Positions 16,883-27,057 of a DNA stretch of 64,000 nt are shown here, in pieces (position 1 is the stretch's first letter; each line of letters opens with the position of its first letter). Below the pieces are notes generated by a model. That model was not told the DNA's origin and searched no databases. It saw nothing but the letters and a program-made list of their open reading frames with translations. Position numbers and translations under genes: made by a program. Origin of the DNA: Caulobacteraceae bacterium. Its GTDB lineage: Bacteria; Pseudomonadota; Alphaproteobacteria; Caulobacterales; Caulobacteraceae. The stretch is from the NCBI GenBank assembly GCA_031291645.1, contig JARLIQ010000007.1:42508-106507 (forward strand), read 5' to 3'.

Positions 16883-17682
16883 GCCGTCTCGCCGAACCGA
16901 TCCCCCCGCCGCCGGTCCGCCCGCTGACCCAGCGGCTGGTCGACCTCGTCGTGTGGGGCGGGGTCGCCCTGCTCCTGGTGGCCAGCTTCGGCCCGGTCGA
17001 GCTCAACCGTTTCGGCCGGCTGTTCACCAGATCGGCCAACATGCAGGCCTTCGCCCAGTCGTTCGCCCACCCCGACTTCGGCGACTGGAAGACCTACGTC
17101 GCGCAGATGTGGCTGACCATCCAGATCGCGCTCTGGGGCACGGTGGGGGCGATCGTGCTGGCCATTCCGCTCGGCCTGGCCGCCGCCCGCAACGTCACGC
17201 CGCCCTGGATCCAGCAGCCGGTCCGGCGGTTCCTGGACCTCTTGCGCGCGGTGCCGGACCTGGTGATGGGCACCATGTTCATCGTCGCCGTGGGTCTTGG
17301 CCCCTTCGCCGGGGTGCTGGCCCTGGCGGTCAACACCGGCGGCGTGCTCGGCAAGCTGTTCTCGGAGGCGGTGGAGACCATTGACGCGCGCCCGGTCGAG
17401 GGGGTGCGGGCGACCGGCGCGGCGCCCCTGCACGAGATCGTCTGGGGCGTCCTGCCCCAGGTGGCGCCGCTCTGGACCAGCTACGCCCTCTACCGGTTCG
17501 AATCCAACGCCCGCTCGGCCACGGTGCTGGGCCTGATCGGGGCCGGCGGCATCGGCCAGGCGCTGTTCGACTCGCTCAACGCCTTCAACTACAGCGCCAC
17601 CTCGGCGATCGTGATCGTGATCATCGTGGCGGTCTCGCTGATCGACCTGCTGTCGCAGGCGATGCGCAGCCGGCTGATGTGA
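16879..17682 (+). CDS. phnE: Phosphonate-type ABC transporter permease
   Basis: This 267-residue inner-membrane permease starts at GTG 16879. There are about six hydrophobic segments. The permease coupling motif appears as EGVRATGAAPLHEIVWGVLP, and PhnE-specific text is seen in RVPDLVMGT-like and FESNARSATVLGLIGAGGIG stretches. It completes a three-gene importer with phnC and phnD. The gene ends seven bases before the stop of the convergent glycosyltransferase gene. Confidence 0.92.
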   Translation: MSRLAEPIPPPPVRPLTQRLVDLVVWGGVALLLVASFGPVELNRFGRLFTRSANMQAFAQSFAHPDFGDWKTYVAQMWLTIQIALWGTVGAIVLAIPLGLAAARNVTPPWIQQPVRRFLDLLRAVPDLVMGTMFIVAVGLGPFAGVLALAVNTGGVLGKLFSEAVETIDARPVEGVRATGAAPLHEIVWGVLPQVAPLWTSYALYRFESNARSATVLGLIGAGGIGQALFDSLNAFNYSATSAIVIVIIVAVSLIDLLSQAMRSRLM

Positions 17683-17688
17683 GCGGCG

Positions 17689-18780
17689 TCAGACCTGGGC
17701 CGGGCGGCGGCGCAGGCGGGCCAGGCGCCGCAGCCGGCGCCAGAAGCGGGTCTTCTCGGGCTCGGGATAGGGCTGCAGGTTGCGCACGAACTCTTCCGAG
17801 GAGGCGCGCCAGGAGAAGCGTTCGGCGAAGCGCCGCACCTCGGCCCGGTCGAGGTTGAGGCAGTCGAGGCAGGCCTCGCGCAGTCCCTCGGTCAGGGTTT
17901 CGGCCAGCGCGCCCGCGCCCGAGTTGGGGATGATGTCCACCGGCCCGGCCGCCGGATAGGCCGCCACCGGCGTGCCCGAGGCCATGGCTTCCAGGATCAC
18001 CAGGCCGAAGGTGTCGGTCAGCGAGGGGAAGACGAAGACGTCCGCCCCGGCGAAATGGGCGGCCAGCTCGTCGCCGAAGCGCGCGCCCCGGAACTGCACC
18101 TCGGGATGCTTGACGGCCAGCTCCTCGCGCTGGGGGCCGTCGCCGACCACCACCTTGGTGCCCGGCAGGTCCAGCGCCAGGAAGGCCTCGATGTTCTTCT
18201 CGACGGCGACGCGCCCGACGTTCAGCCAGATCGGCCGGGCCAGGCCCTCGTAGACGTCGGGGACCGCCCTGGACGGGTGGAACATCTCGGTGTCGACGCC
18301 CCGCGACCAGGGCGAGATGTTGCGGAAGCCGTGCTTGGCCAGCTCGTCGCGCATGGTGGGGGTGGCCACCATCACCCGGCCCGACGGGCCGTGGAACCAC
18401 CGCATGTAGGCGTAACCGGCCGACAGCGGCAGCGGCAGGCGCGCGGAGACGTATTCCGGGAACTTGGTGTGGTAGCTGGTGGTGAAGGGCAGCTTCCAGT
18501 CCACGCAGATTCGCCGCGCGGCCAGGCCGATCGGCCCCTCGGTGGCGATGTGGATCGCCTCGGGCTCGAACGACTTGAAGCGTTCCTGCACCGGCTCGTA
18601 GGCCCCGACCGCCAGCTTGATCTCGGGGTAGGTCGGCAGGGGGAAGGTCTTGAACTGGTCCGGCGAGACCACCTCGACCTGGTGGCCCATGGCGCGGCAT
18701 TCGGCGACCGTTCGCGTAAGGGTGCGGACGACGCCGTTGACCTGAGGCTCCCAGGCGTCGGTGGCCAGAAGGATACGCAT
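17689..18780 (-). CDS. GT4-family glycosyltransferase
   Basis: This 363-residue GT-B glycosyltransferase begins MRILLATDAWEPQVNGVVRT, the N-terminal glycine-loop region of family 4. Its donor-binding E-x7-E element is FGLVILEAMASGTPV near the C-terminus, and NVGRVAVEKNIEAFL is also typical. The extreme C-terminus is very basic, which may tether it to the inner membrane. Homologues transfer hexose or uronic acid to lipids. ATG 18780 is chosen; it shares a base with the stop of the upstream metallophosphatase gene (TGATG), so the two are coupled and probably act in one envelope-lipid pathway. Confidence 0.85.
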   Translation of the reverse strand: MRILLATDAWEPQVNGVVRTLTRTVAECRAMGHQVEVVSPDQFKTFPLPTYPEIKLAVGAYEPVQERFKSFEPEAIHIATEGPIGLAARRICVDWKLPFTTSYHTKFPEYVSARLPLPLSAGYAYMRWFHGPSGRVMVATPTMRDELAKHGFRNISPWSRGVDTEMFHPSRAVPDVYEGLARPIWLNVGRVAVEKNIEAFLALDLPGTKVVVGDGPQREELAVKHPEVQFRGARFGDELAAHFAGADVFVFPSLTDTFGLVILEAMASGTPVAAYPAAGPVDIIPNSGAGALAETLTEGLREACLDCLNLDRAEVRRFAERFSWRASSEEFVRNLQPYPEPEKTRFWRRLRRLARLRRRPAQV

Positions 18781-19598
18781 CAGGCCGCGGCCGGCTCCTC
18801 GGCTTTGGCCGGTAGGCGGCGCAGGCGGTCGATCACCGACCAGGAGCGCATCTTGGCCCACTCGAGGATCTCGAGCCGGCCGTCGAAATGCTCCACCAGG
18901 GCGGTGCAGCTCTCGACCCAGTCACCATCGTTGACATAGGCCACGCCGTCGATGTCCCGCATCTCCGCCTTGTGGATGTGGCCGCAGATTACCCCGTCGA
19001 CGCCCCGCCGACGGGCCTCCTCGGCCACGGCGGCCTCGAAGTTCTCTATGAACTGCAGCGCGTTCTTCACCTTGACCTTCAGATAGGCCGAGAGGCTCCA
19101 ATAGCCAAAACCGAGCCGGCGCCGGATGCGGTTGAACACCGTGTTCAGCGCCAGCACGAATCTATAAGCCCAATCCCCCAGGAAGGCGAGCCAGCGAGCG
19201 TGGCGGGTGACGCCGTCGAACTCGTCGCCGTGCAGCACCAGGTAGCGCTTGCCGTCGGCGGTCTCGTGGATGGCGTCGCGGGCCACCACCACGCCGCCGA
19301 AGTGCACCCCGCAGTAGTCGCGGGCCATGTCGTCGTGGTTGCCGGGCACATAGATGACCTGGCAGCCCTTGCGCGCCATGCGCAGGATCTTCTGCACCAC
19401 GTCGTTGTGGCTCTGGGGCCACCACCAGCCGCCCTTCAGCTTCCAGCCGTCGATGATGTCGCCGACCAGATAGAGGGTCTCGCATTCCATCTCGCGGATG
19501 AAATCGAGCAGGAGTTCGGCCTGGCAGCCGCGCGTGCCCAGATGGATGTCCGACAGGAAGACGGTGCGGAATCGCAGGGCGGGGATATCGGCGCTCAT
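18780..19598 (-). CDS. LpxH-like calcineurin-type metallophosphoesterase (UDP-2,3-diacylglucosamine pyrophosphatase family)
   Basis: This 272-residue phosphoesterase has all metal-binding motifs in order: SDIHLG, VGDIIDGW, PGNHDD, HGDEFD and GHIHKAE. The set and length fit the LpxH/YbbF group, which cleaves UDP-2,3-diacylglucosamine in lipid A synthesis, but many alphaproteobacteria use LpxI for that step and keep this type beside a glycosyltransferase. It may therefore act on a different lipid-linked pyrophosphate. It is the first gene of a two-gene unit with the GT4 enzyme. Upstream is a 160-base divergent region shared with the TetR gene. Confidence 0.82.
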   Translation of the reverse strand: MSADIPALRFRTVFLSDIHLGTRGCQAELLLDFIREMECETLYLVGDIIDGWKLKGGWWWPQSHNDVVQKILRMARKGCQVIYVPGNHDDMARDYCGVHFGGVVVARDAIHETADGKRYLVLHGDEFDGVTRHARWLAFLGDWAYRFVLALNTVFNRIRRRLGFGYWSLSAYLKVKVKNALQFIENFEAAVAEEARRRGVDGVICGHIHKAEMRDIDGVAYVNDGDWVESCTALVEHFDGRLEILEWAKMRSWSVIDRLRRLPAKAEEPAAA

Positions 19599-19760
19599 CG
19601 GCGTCGAACCTCGAGGGGGTCACGGCCTGCCCAAACTGGCGGCGTCCCGCGCCGGATATGCTGATTGCATGTCGCTTTTGTGAAACACTGGGGTGGCGCC
19701 CTTTCGCAGCGGCGTCCGAGGCTTTACCTAGAGCCGCTTTCAGGCGAACCCGCCAGGCCC

Positions 19761-20414
19761 ATGAGCGACGCCCCCGCCCCGATCTCCGCCCGCGACACGC
19801 CCAAGTCCGTCCGCACCCGCAAGCGGATACTGGACTGCGCCATGCGTCTGTTCGTCGAGATCGGCTACGGCGAGGCGACCAACGCCCGGATCGCCGAGGA
19901 GGCGCGCTTGACGCGCGGCGCCATGCTCTACCACTTCCCGACCCGCGAGGCCCTGGTCGAGGCGGCCGCCGAGCACATCCACGCGGCGCGCTCGAAGCTG
20001 ATGGCCGAGGCCTCGGCCAAGGCGCCCGCGGGCGCGGACCGGGCCGAACATGCGATCGACGTCTACTGGGCCATGCTGAACACCCCGCCGTTCGTCGCCT
20101 TCGCCGAACTGGAGGCGGTGGCCCGCACCGATCCGGCGGTCGCCGAGCGCCTGGCGCCCTACCGCGAGGCCTTCGACCGCGCCCAGGTCGGCGAGCAGCT
20201 TCTCGGCCTGTTTTCGGCCGGGGTGGGCCCCCGCTTCCAGGCCAGCCGCGACCTCGCGCGCTTCATGCTCGAGGGCCTGTCCCGGGCGACCCTGACCTAC
20301 GACGCGGAGGGGCGGGTCCAGCGGCTTCTGGCGGTCATCAAGCGGGCGACCCACATGCTGAACCGCAAGGGTTCGGTCCAGGACCTCTGGCCGGAGGAGC
20401 CGCCGACGCGCTAA
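19761..20414 (+). CDS. TetR/AcrR family transcriptional regulator
   Basis: This 217-residue regulator has an N-terminal helix-turn-helix (about residues 15-60: VRTRKRILDCAMRLFVEIGY, then the recognition region RGAMLYHFPTREALV). The ligand-binding half is a TetR_C-type all-helical domain. ATG 19761 is selected since MSDAPAP precedes the HTH by the usual distance; the frame is open to 19665. It is followed after 28 bases by the DUF1330 gene, probably its target or partner. The effector is unknown. Confidence 0.85.
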   Translation: MSDAPAPISARDTPKSVRTRKRILDCAMRLFVEIGYGEATNARIAEEARLTRGAMLYHFPTREALVEAAAEHIHAARSKLMAEASAKAPAGADRAEHAIDVYWAMLNTPPFVAFAELEAVARTDPAVAERLAPYREAFDRAQVGEQLLGLFSAGVGPRFQASRDLARFMLEGLSRATLTYDAEGRVQRLLAVIKRATHMLNRKGSVQDLWPEEPPTR

Positions 20415-20442
20415 GGGTCGAAGAAAATCCGAGGAGCGCGCC

Positions 20443-20877
20443 ATGACCGGTTCGGTCGACCCCCTTCGCGAGCAGTTCGACGCCTTCAAGGCGCTGCCGC
20501 GCGACACCCCGATCCAGATGCTGAACCTGATCCGGCTCAAGCCCCTGGCCGACTATCCCGAGGGCCACCCCGACCACGGCAAGGGGCTCAGCGGCCTGGA
20601 CGCCTATCGCGCCTACGGCCGCACCACCGCGCACATCTTCGCCCGGGTGGGCGGCCGGCAGGTCTGGGTCGGGCGGCCCGAGGGGGTGGTCACCGGCCCC
20701 GCCGACGAGCGCTGGGACCTGGCCTTCATCGCCGAATATCCGCACGCCGGCGCCTTCCTGGCGATGGTCACCGACCCGGAGTACCGCGCGCTGGTCCAGC
20801 ACCGCAGCGCGGCGGTCGAGGACTCGCGGCTGATCCGCTTCGCGCCGGTCACGCCCGGCGAGGGCTTCGGGGAGTAG
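20443..20877 (+). CDS. DUF1330-like protein
   Basis: This 144-residue protein has a dimeric alpha/beta-barrel (ferredoxin-like) signature: PIQMLNLIRLKP at the first strand and DLAFIAEYPHAGAFLAMVTD, then PEYRALVQHRSAAVEDSRLI, a segment typical of DUF1330 proteins. The function of the family is unknown. GAGGAG lies in front of the ATG. It sits downstream of the TetR regulator on the same strand, suggesting one transcript. Confidence 0.78.
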   Translation: MTGSVDPLREQFDAFKALPRDTPIQMLNLIRLKPLADYPEGHPDHGKGLSGLDAYRAYGRTTAHIFARVGGRQVWVGRPEGVVTGPADERWDLAFIAEYPHAGAFLAMVTDPEYRALVQHRSAAVEDSRLIRFAPVTPGEGFGE

Positions 20878-20884
20878 CGGCTCG

Positions 20885-20905
20885 CCCCTCCCACGTGGGG
20901 AGGGG
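20885..20905. terminator. Stem-loop between convergent DUF1330 and infB genes
   Basis: CCCCTCCC pairs with GGG-AGGGG across a five-base loop, an eight-base-pair GC-rich stem centred between two convergent stops. No T-run follows on either strand, so Rho-independent function is uncertain; it may mark a transcript 3' end. Confidence 0.4.
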
Positions 20906-20914
20906 ACGCTGCGG

Positions 20915-23900
20915 CTACAGGCTCCGCTTGACCTCTTCGACGGTGAAGCACTCGATCACGTCGCCGACCTTGATGTCCTGGAAGTTGGCGAAGGCCATGC
21001 CGCACTCCTGGCCGGACTGGACCTCGTTGACCTCGTCCTTGAAGCGCTTGAGCGTCTGCAGGGTGCCCATTTCCTGGATCACCACGTCGTTGCGGATCGT
21101 CCGAATCTTGGCGCCCTTGCGGACCACGCCGTCGGTGACGCGGCAGCCGGCGACCCGGCCGATCTTGGTGATGTCGAACACCTGCAGCACCTCGGCGTTG
21201 CCGAGCATGGTTTCGCGCTGGATCGGCGCCAGCATGCCCGAGAGCACGCCTTTGATGTCGTCCAGCAGGTCGTAGATGATCGCGTAGTAGCGGATCTCCA
21301 CCCCCTCGCGCTCGGCGAGGTCGCGGGCCTGCCGCGAGGCGCGGACGTTGAAGCCGAGCACCGGCGAGCCGGAACTCTTGGCCAGCATCACGTCGCTCTC
21401 GTTGATCGCGCCGGCGCCCGACAGGATGATCCGCGCGCGGACCTCGTCGGTCGACAGCCGTTCCAGCGAGGTGACGATGGCCTCGGCCGAGCCCTGGACG
21501 TCGGCCTTGATCACCAGCGGCAGCTCGCTGACCCGCTTGTCCTGCAGCTTGGCCATCATGTCGGCCAGGGAGGCGCCCGTGGCGCCCGCCGGGGCGATGG
21601 TCTTCTCGCGCTTCTGGCGGATGCGGTATTCGGTCAGCTCGCGGGCGCGGGCCTCGTTCTCGACCACGGCGAAGGGCTCGCCGGGCGAGGCGGGACCGTC
21701 CAGGCCGAGGATCTCGACGGGCTCGGACGGCCCGGCCTCGGGCACCTGCTCGTCGCGCTCGTTGATCAGGGCGCGCACCCGGCCCCACTGGGCGCCGGCC
21801 ACCACGATGTCCGAACGCTTCAGGGTGCCGCGCTTGACCAGCACGGTCGAGACGGCGCCGCGGCCGCGGTCGAGCTTGGCCTCGATCACCACCCCGTCCG
21901 CCGAACGGTCGGGGTTGGCCTTCAGGTCCATCAGTTCGGCCTGCAGCAGGATCGCCTCGATCAGGTGGTCCAGGCCGATCTTCTGGGTCGCCGATACCTC
22001 GACCACCTGGGTCTCGCCGCCCAGGGATTCGACCACGATCTCATGCTGCAGCAGCTCGTTGATCACCCGGGTCGGATCGGCGTCCGGCTTGTCGATCTTG
22101 TTGATCGCCACGATGATCGGCGCGCCGGCGGCCCGGGCGTGGTTGATCGCCTCGATGGTCTGGGGCATCACCCCGTCGTCGGCCGCCACCACCAGCACCA
22201 CGATGTCGGTGATGTTGGCGCCGCGGGCGCGCATCGCCGAGAAGGCGGCGTGGCCGGGCGTGTCCAGGAAGGTCACCCGTTCGCCGTTCTCCAGCCGCAC
22301 CTGATAGGCGCCGATGTGCTGGGTGATGCCGCCGTGTTCGCCGCCGGCGACGTCGGTCGAGCGCAGCGCGTCCAGCAGGCTGGTCTTGCCGTGGTCGACG
22401 TGGCCCATGATGGTGACCACCGGCGGGCGCGGCAGCAGATGGTCGTCGATGTCCTCGGCGCCGATGAAGCCTTCCTCGACGTCGGATTCGGACACGCGGC
22501 GGACGGTGTGGCCGAATTCGGTAGCCACCAGCTCGGCGGTGTCGGAATCGATCACGTCGTTGATCTTCAGCATCAGGCCCTGACGCATCAGGAACTTGAT
22601 GATCTCGACGCCACGGGTGGCCATCCGGTTGCCCAGTTCCTGCACCGTGATGACGTCGGGGATGACCACTTCGCGCGCGGTGCGGGCCTGTTCCTGGGCG
22701 CCGCCCTTGCGCTTTTCGCGTTCCCGCTCGCGCGCCCGGCGCACCGAGGCGAGGGAGCGCATGCGTTCGACCGCCTCGTCGTCGCTGCCGGCGATGGCCT
22801 GGATGGTCAGGCGGCCTTCGCGCCGCTGGGGCGCGCCCTTGACCCGGCTGACCGCCTTGTTCGGGGCGGCCTTGCCGCGGCGGGCGGCGGCGTCTTCCTC
22901 GTCGTCCGGACGCCGGTCGACCACGCCGCCGGGGCGGGGCGCCTGGCGGGTCGCACGTTGGATCTCGGGGCCGGCGGGCGCCTCGGGGCGGCCGACGCCG
23001 GGGCCGCGCGGGCCGCCGGGTCGCGCGCCGCCGGGGCCACGCGGCGCGGCGGGGCGGGGCGCAAGCGCGGAGTAGCGCACGGTCTCGCCCTGGCGGGCCG
23101 GCCGATCGCCTTGCGGGCGGGCGCCCTCGGGACGGGGCTCGCGCGGCGGACGGCCTGCGAAGCCGCCTTCGCGCGGAGGGGGGCGGTCGTTGCGGAGGTT
23201 ATTGTCGGGGGTGCGCTGGCCATAGGCGACGCTGGGCCCGCGCTCCGGCCGATAGGTCGTGGTCGAGGCGCGGTCGTCGCGGCGGGGGGCGCCTTCGCCG
23301 CGCTCGCGCTCCTGGCGCGGCGCCTGGGTCTGAGCGGGGCGGGTCGGTGCGGCCTCGGACGGCCGTTCCGGGGCGGCCCGTTCGACGGGGCGTTCAGCGG
23401 CCTGCCGCACCACCGGCGCCGGACGTTCGGGCGCAGGGGCTGGACGCGGCGGCGCGACGGGAGCCTCGGCGGCGACGCGTTCGACCGGGCGCTGTTCGGC
23501 CACGGGTTGCGGCGGCGCGGGGGCGGGGACCGGCGGCGGCGTCTGGGCGGCCGCGGCCTCCTGGCGGCGGCGCGCCTCTTCCTCGGCCTGGCGGGCCAGT
23601 TGCGCGCGACGCTCGGCCTCGCGGCGCTCCTGCTCGGCGCGCGCGGTCTCGAGCACCCGCTGGCGGGCGCGCAGTTCCTCGGCGGAGAGGTTCAGATTGG
23701 CGCCGCCGCCGCTCGACGCGGGACGGCCCTGGGCTTCGCGCGGCTTGGACGTGTCGAGCGTGGCGCGCTTTTCGGCCGCCGACGGACCGCCGAGGCCGCC
23801 GCCCTGCGCGCCTGGGCCCTCGACCCGACGGCGCTTGGTCTCGACCACCACGGTCTTCGAACGGCCATGGCTGAAACTCTGCTTGACCGTGCCGGCGCTG

Positions 23901-23983
23901 ACGGCGCCCTGGCGCGGTTTCAGGCTCAGAGGCGCGCGGCCCCCTGAGTTTCGGCCATTGTCGTTGTCGTTCGCGTCGCTCAT
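20915..23983 (-). CDS. infB: Translation initiation factor IF-2
   Basis: This 1022-residue GTPase delivers initiator fMet-tRNA to the ribosome. The G-domain motifs are [17 protein letters not shown] and NKIDKPD (roughly residues 520-640), followed by the beta-barrel and C-terminal initiator-tRNA-binding domain. The first 400 or so residues are a long low-complexity region rich in Ala, Pro, Arg and Gln with a charged helix (EEARRRQEA), longer than in E. coli but usual for Alphaproteobacteria. It is the last gene of rimP-nusA-ylxR-infB. rbfA and truB, often next, are absent; a convergent gene pair lies there instead. Confidence 0.97.
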   Translation of the reverse strand: MSDANDNDNGRNSGGRAPLSLKPRQGAVSAGTVKQSFSHGRSKTVVVETKRRRVEGPGAQGGGLGGPSAAEKRATLDTSKPREAQGRPASSGGGANLNLSAEELRARQRVLETARAEQERREAERRAQLARQAEEEARRRQEAAAAQTPPPVPAPAPPQPVAEQRPVERVAAEAPVAPPRPAPAPERPAPVVRQAAERPVERAAPERPSEAAPTRPAQTQAPRQERERGEGAPRRDDRASTTTYRPERGPSVAYGQRTPDNNLRNDRPPPREGGFAGRPPREPRPEGARPQGDRPARQGETVRYSALAPRPAAPRGPGGARPGGPRGPGVGRPEAPAGPEIQRATRQAPRPGGVVDRRPDDEEDAAARRGKAAPNKAVSRVKGAPQRREGRLTIQAIAGSDDEAVERMRSLASVRRAREREREKRKGGAQEQARTAREVVIPDVITVQELGNRMATRGVEIIKFLMRQGLMLKINDVIDSDTAELVATEFGHTVRRVSESDVEEGFIGAEDIDDHLLPRPPVVTIMGHVDHGKTSLLDALRSTDVAGGEHGGITQHIGAYQVRLENGERVTFLDTPGHAAFSAMRARGANITDIVVLVVAADDGVMPQTIEAINHARAAGAPIIVAINKIDKPDADPTRVINELLQHEIVVESLGGETQVVEVSATQKIGLDHLIEAILLQAELMDLKANPDRSADGVVIEAKLDRGRGAVSTVLVKRGTLKRSDIVVAGAQWGRVRALINERDEQVPEAGPSEPVEILGLDGPASPGEPFAVVENEARARELTEYRIRQKREKTIAPAGATGASLADMMAKLQDKRVSELPLVIKADVQGSAEAIVTSLERLSTDEVRARIILSGAGAINESDVMLAKSSGSPVLGFNVRASRQARDLAEREGVEIRYYAIIYDLLDDIKGVLSGMLAPIQRETMLGNAEVLQVFDITKIGRVAGCRVTDGVVRKGAKIRTIRNDVVIQEMGTLQTLKRFKDEVNEVQSGQECGMAFANFQDIKVGDVIECFTVEEVKRSL

Positions 23984-24084
23984 CCGCTCGCTTTACTCAA
24001 TCGCCGGCCCGATTGGACCGGCCTTTCTGTCTTTTCGTTCCATAGCCGAACGCGACGGCGCGGCCGCAGCCGCCCCGCGCGATC

Positions 24085-24786
24085 CTAAGGCTCCTCGCGC
24101 CAACTCTCTGGAAGGAGCGGACGGAAGCCCGATAGCCGCTCGACATCGCCCGTCCAGCGCTCGGCCCCTCGCCCCGCAAGGAAGACGAGGTGTATCACAT
24201 TTCCCAGGCCCAAGGCCAAACTCAATTCGTCCGAATCGAATGCGCCCAGGAGCCGGGGGGGCTGGGCGAGGCCTTTGGCGGCATGCAGCAACTTGCGGCG
24301 CCCGTCGGCGGCCCCGTCGGCCGCGTCGATGATCCAGGCCGCCTTGCCAGCCCGGATCTGGGCCAGCGCCGCCTCGTACCCAAAGGTAAGTTCGCCGGCG
24401 CGGCGCGCAAGGCCGAGCCCGGCCAAAACCCGCTTGGCCAGCAGGGTTTCGACGCGCTCGGCGAGGTCCGCCGGCGCGGTCAGCTTGGTCTTGGCGGACC
24501 GGGAGAAGGCGCCCTTGCGGGCGGCCGTCTCGACCGAGGCGCGGTCGGCCGCCACCCACAGGCCGCGTCCGGGCAGCTTGCGCGCCAGGTCGGGGGTGAC
24601 CACCCCGTCGGGGCCGGCGACGAAGCGGATCAGCCGCGCCTCGTCCATCACCTCGCCGGAGACGATGTCCCGGCGTTGGCGTTCGGCCTCTGCGAGGGTG
24701 CGCGGGGCGATGGCGGCGTCCGATCCGGTCGGCAAACTGGCCTCAGCCCTCCTCGCCGACGGTTTCGGCGGCGCCGTCCTCGCCAT
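24085..24786 (-). CDS. ylxR: YlxR (DUF448)-type RNA-binding protein with C-terminal L7Ae-like domain
   Basis: This 233-residue protein lies between nusA and infB, the canonical place of ylxR in Alphaproteobacteria. The N-terminal DUF448 part is recognisable in ARLIRFVAGPDGVVTPDL and GRGLWVAADRASVE, but the usual RxC at the start of the family is replaced by RRDIVSGE. The C-terminal part (LGLARRAGELTFGYEAALAQ) resembles the L7Ae/L30e RNA-binding fold. The ATG at 24786 lies inside the nusA end (44-base overlap). A TTG at 24735 with a GGAGG site upstream is an equally plausible start. Confidence 0.82.
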   Translation of the reverse strand: MARTAPPKPSARRAEASLPTGSDAAIAPRTLAEAERQRRDIVSGEVMDEARLIRFVAGPDGVVTPDLARKLPGRGLWVAADRASVETAARKGAFSRSAKTKLTAPADLAERVETLLAKRVLAGLGLARRAGELTFGYEAALAQIRAGKAAWIIDAADGAADGRRKLLHAAKGLAQPPRLLGAFDSDELSLALGLGNVIHLVFLAGRGAERWTGDVERLSGFRPLLPESWREEP

Positions 24787-26413
24787 CGGGGGTGAATTCG
24801 CCCTCGGCGGCTTCCGCCTCTTCTTCGACCTCAGGCTCGGGCTCGGGCTCAGGTTCGACCCAGCCCATCGCCACCCGGGCGCGCATGATCAGCGCCTCGG
24901 CGGCGTCCGCCGACAGGTTGAAGGATTCCAGGATGCCGGACTGGCGCACGCGCTCGCCGTCCTTGGTCTCGAACCAGCCGCGCAGGTCGTCCGGCACCAG
25001 GCCGGCCAGGTCTTCGACCGTCTTCACCTCGCCCTGGCCCAGGGCCACGGCGATCGGCAGGGTCACGCCCTCGACCTCCAGCAGCTCGTCCTCGACGTCC
25101 AGGGCGCGGCGCTTCTCGTCGTATTCGGCGGCTTCCTTGTCCAGGAACTCGCGGGCGCGGGCCTGCAGCTCCTCGGCGGTCTCCTCGCCGAAGCCCTCGA
25201 TGGCCGCGATCTCGTCGGCCTCGACGTAGGCGATGTCCTCGACGCTGGCGAAGCCCTCGGTGACCAGCAGCTGGGCGATGACCTCGTCGACGTCCAGGGC
25301 TTCCTGGAACAGGGCGGTGCGCTCGGAGAACTCGCGCTGGCGGCGCTCGCTCTCCTGGCTTTCGGTCATGATGTCGATCTGCCAGCCGGTCAGCTGGGAG
25401 GCGAGGCGCACGTTCTGGCCGCGCCGACCGATGGCCAGGCTCAGCTGCTCGTCGGGCACCACCACCTCGACGCGCTCGTCCTCCTCGTCCATCACCACCT
25501 TGGTGACTTCGGCCGGGGCCAGGGCGTTGACCAGGAAGGTCGCCTCGTCCGGACTCCACTGGATGATGTCAATCTTCTCGCCCTGCAGCTCGGCCACCAC
25601 CGCCTGGACGCGGCTGCCGCGCATCCCGACGCAGGCGCCGACCGGGTCGATCGAGCTGTCGTTGGAGACCACCGCCATCTTGGCGCGGCTGCCGGGGTCG
25701 CGCGCGATGGCGCGGATCTCGATCACCCCGTCGTAGACCTCGGGCACTTCCTGCGCGAACAGCTTGGCCATGAAGCCGCCGTGGGCGCGGCTGAGCATGA
25801 TCTGCGGGCCCTTGGCCTCGCGGCGCACCTCGTAGATGTAGCTGCGGATGCGGTCGCCGACCTGGAAGTTCTCGCGCGGGATCGCCTGGTCGCGGCGCAC
25901 GATGCCTTCGCCGCGGCCCAGGTCGACGACGATGTTGCCGTATTCGACCCGCTTGACCACGCCGTTGACGATCTCGCCGACCCGGTCCTTGAACTCCTCG
26001 TACTGGCGCTCGCGCTCGGCCTCGCGGACCTTGCCGGTCACCACCTGGCGGGCCATCTGGGTCTGCACCCGGCCGAACTCGAAGGGCGGCAGGATCTCTT
26101 CGTAGGTCTTGCCGACAAAGGCGTCCTTGTCGTCCCGCTTGGCGTCCGAGAGACGCTGGTAGGCGTATTCGTTCTCGATCGGCTCTTCGTCGTCGACCAC
26201 GGTGACCACGCGCTTGATGGTAGTCTCGCCGGTCTTGGGATCGATGTGCACCCGGATGTCGTGCTCGGCGCCATAGCGCGACCGGGCGGCCTTCTGCACC
26301 GCCTCCTCGATCGCCTCGATGACGATCTCCTTCTCGATCGACTTCTCGCGGGCGACCGCGTCGGCGATCTGCAACAGTTCGAGCCGATTGGCTGAAATGC
26401 CGGTCAGGGCCAT
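24743..26413 (-). CDS. nusA: Transcription termination/antitermination factor NusA
   Basis: This 556-residue RNA-polymerase-binding factor has the N-terminal polymerase-binding domain (1-130), an S1 domain (about 140-205: [20 protein letters not shown]), KH1 and KH2 ([40 protein letters not shown]) and two C-terminal acidic repeat domains ([21 protein letters not shown]). The tail is a strongly acidic EPEPEPE stretch. It starts three bases after rimP ends. It modulates pausing and termination. In E. coli NusA represses its own operon, relevant here because a terminator precedes rimP. Confidence 0.97.
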   Translation of the reverse strand: MALTGISANRLELLQIADAVAREKSIEKEIVIEAIEEAVQKAARSRYGAEHDIRVHIDPKTGETTIKRVVTVVDDEEPIENEYAYQRLSDAKRDDKDAFVGKTYEEILPPFEFGRVQTQMARQVVTGKVREAERERQYEEFKDRVGEIVNGVVKRVEYGNIVVDLGRGEGIVRRDQAIPRENFQVGDRIRSYIYEVRREAKGPQIMLSRAHGGFMAKLFAQEVPEVYDGVIEIRAIARDPGSRAKMAVVSNDSSIDPVGACVGMRGSRVQAVVAELQGEKIDIIQWSPDEATFLVNALAPAEVTKVVMDEEDERVEVVVPDEQLSLAIGRRGQNVRLASQLTGWQIDIMTESQESERRQREFSERTALFQEALDVDEVIAQLLVTEGFASVEDIAYVEADEIAAIEGFGEETAEELQARAREFLDKEAAEYDEKRRALDVEDELLEVEGVTLPIAVALGQGEVKTVEDLAGLVPDDLRGWFETKDGERVRQSGILESFNLSADAAEALIMRARVAMGWVEPEPEPEPEVEEEAEAAEGEFTPDGEDGAAETVGEEG

Positions 26414-26416
26414 GGG

Positions 26417-26971
26417 TTACTCCTCGTCCGCGTCGTCAGACGCGCTTTCGTGTTCAAGTCGGGCCGCGCGCGCCTCGGCGCCGCGCTTCATCAATTCGTC
26501 GGTCAGGACGAGCTTGGCTTCGATGATCCAGGCGAAGGGAACCAGGGCGGTGTCCTCCTCGCCCTCGAGGTTGATCGCGACATTGTCGTCCTCGACGCCG
26601 GCCAGTTCGCCCTTGAAGCGCTTGCGGCCGTCGGCCAGCCGATCCAGTTCGATCCGCGCCTCGTAGCCGGTCCAGGCCTCGAAGTCCTTGAGCCGGGTCA
26701 GCGGCCGGTCGATGCCGGGGCTGGAGACTTCCAGCAGATAGTCGCCGTCGATCGGATCGGCCGCGTCCAGCACGTCGGAAACCGCCCGTGACAAACGCGC
26801 GCACTCCTCGACGTTCATGTCGCCCGAGGCGTCCTCAGCCATGATCTGCAGCCGGCGCGCCTTGCCGCCGCCGCCCATCAGCCGAAGACGGACGATCTCG
26901 TAGCCCGCCGCCTCGGCCACGGGGTCGAGCAGTTCCAAAAGCCTTCGGTCTTCCTGCGTCTTGCCGCGCAC
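26417..26971 (-). CDS. rimP: Ribosome maturation factor RimP
   Basis: This 184-residue protein is needed for 30S assembly. Typical text: [38 protein letters not shown] and [18 protein letters not shown] 26971 is preferred as the start because GGAG lies five bases upstream and [15 protein letters not shown] is the family's usual beginning. An ATG at 27031 in the same frame would read through the terminator hairpin. It is the first gene of rimP-nusA-ylxR-infB. Confidence 0.93.
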   Translation of the reverse strand: MRGKTQEDRRLLELLDPVAEAAGYEIVRLRLMGGGGKARRLQIMAEDASGDMNVEECARLSRAVSDVLDAADPIDGDYLLEVSSPGIDRPLTRLKDFEAWTGYEARIELDRLADGRKRFKGELAGVEDDNVAINLEGEEDTALVPFAWIIEAKLVLTDELMKRGAEARAARLEHESASDDADEE

Positions 26972-26988
26972 GGCGTCTCCGAACCAAC

Positions 26989-27019
26989 AAAAAAGCGGCT
27001 GGCCTTTTGGGCCGCCGCT
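26989..27019 (-). terminator. Intrinsic terminator in the rimP leader (probable attenuator)
   Basis: On the minus strand an AGCGGC-GGCC / GGCC-GCCGCT type stem (one bulge, four- to five-base loop) is followed directly by six T residues (26994-26989). It stops 18 bases before the rimP start codon. There is no room for a separate promoter after it, so it lies either inside the rimP leader or at the end of the trmB transcript with readthrough into rimP. Confidence 0.8.
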
Positions 27020-27057
27020 CGAAAGCACCATCCAGCGCTGACGATCGATGTGACCTG

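Noticed and set aside
19728..19752. CTAGAGCCGCTTTCAGGCGA as another repeat copy
   Set aside because: Only the first seven bases match the repeat ends; no second arm or AAACCG core is present.
21965..23947. A 660-codon open frame opposite infB
   Set aside because: Antisense shadow of the low-complexity part of infB.
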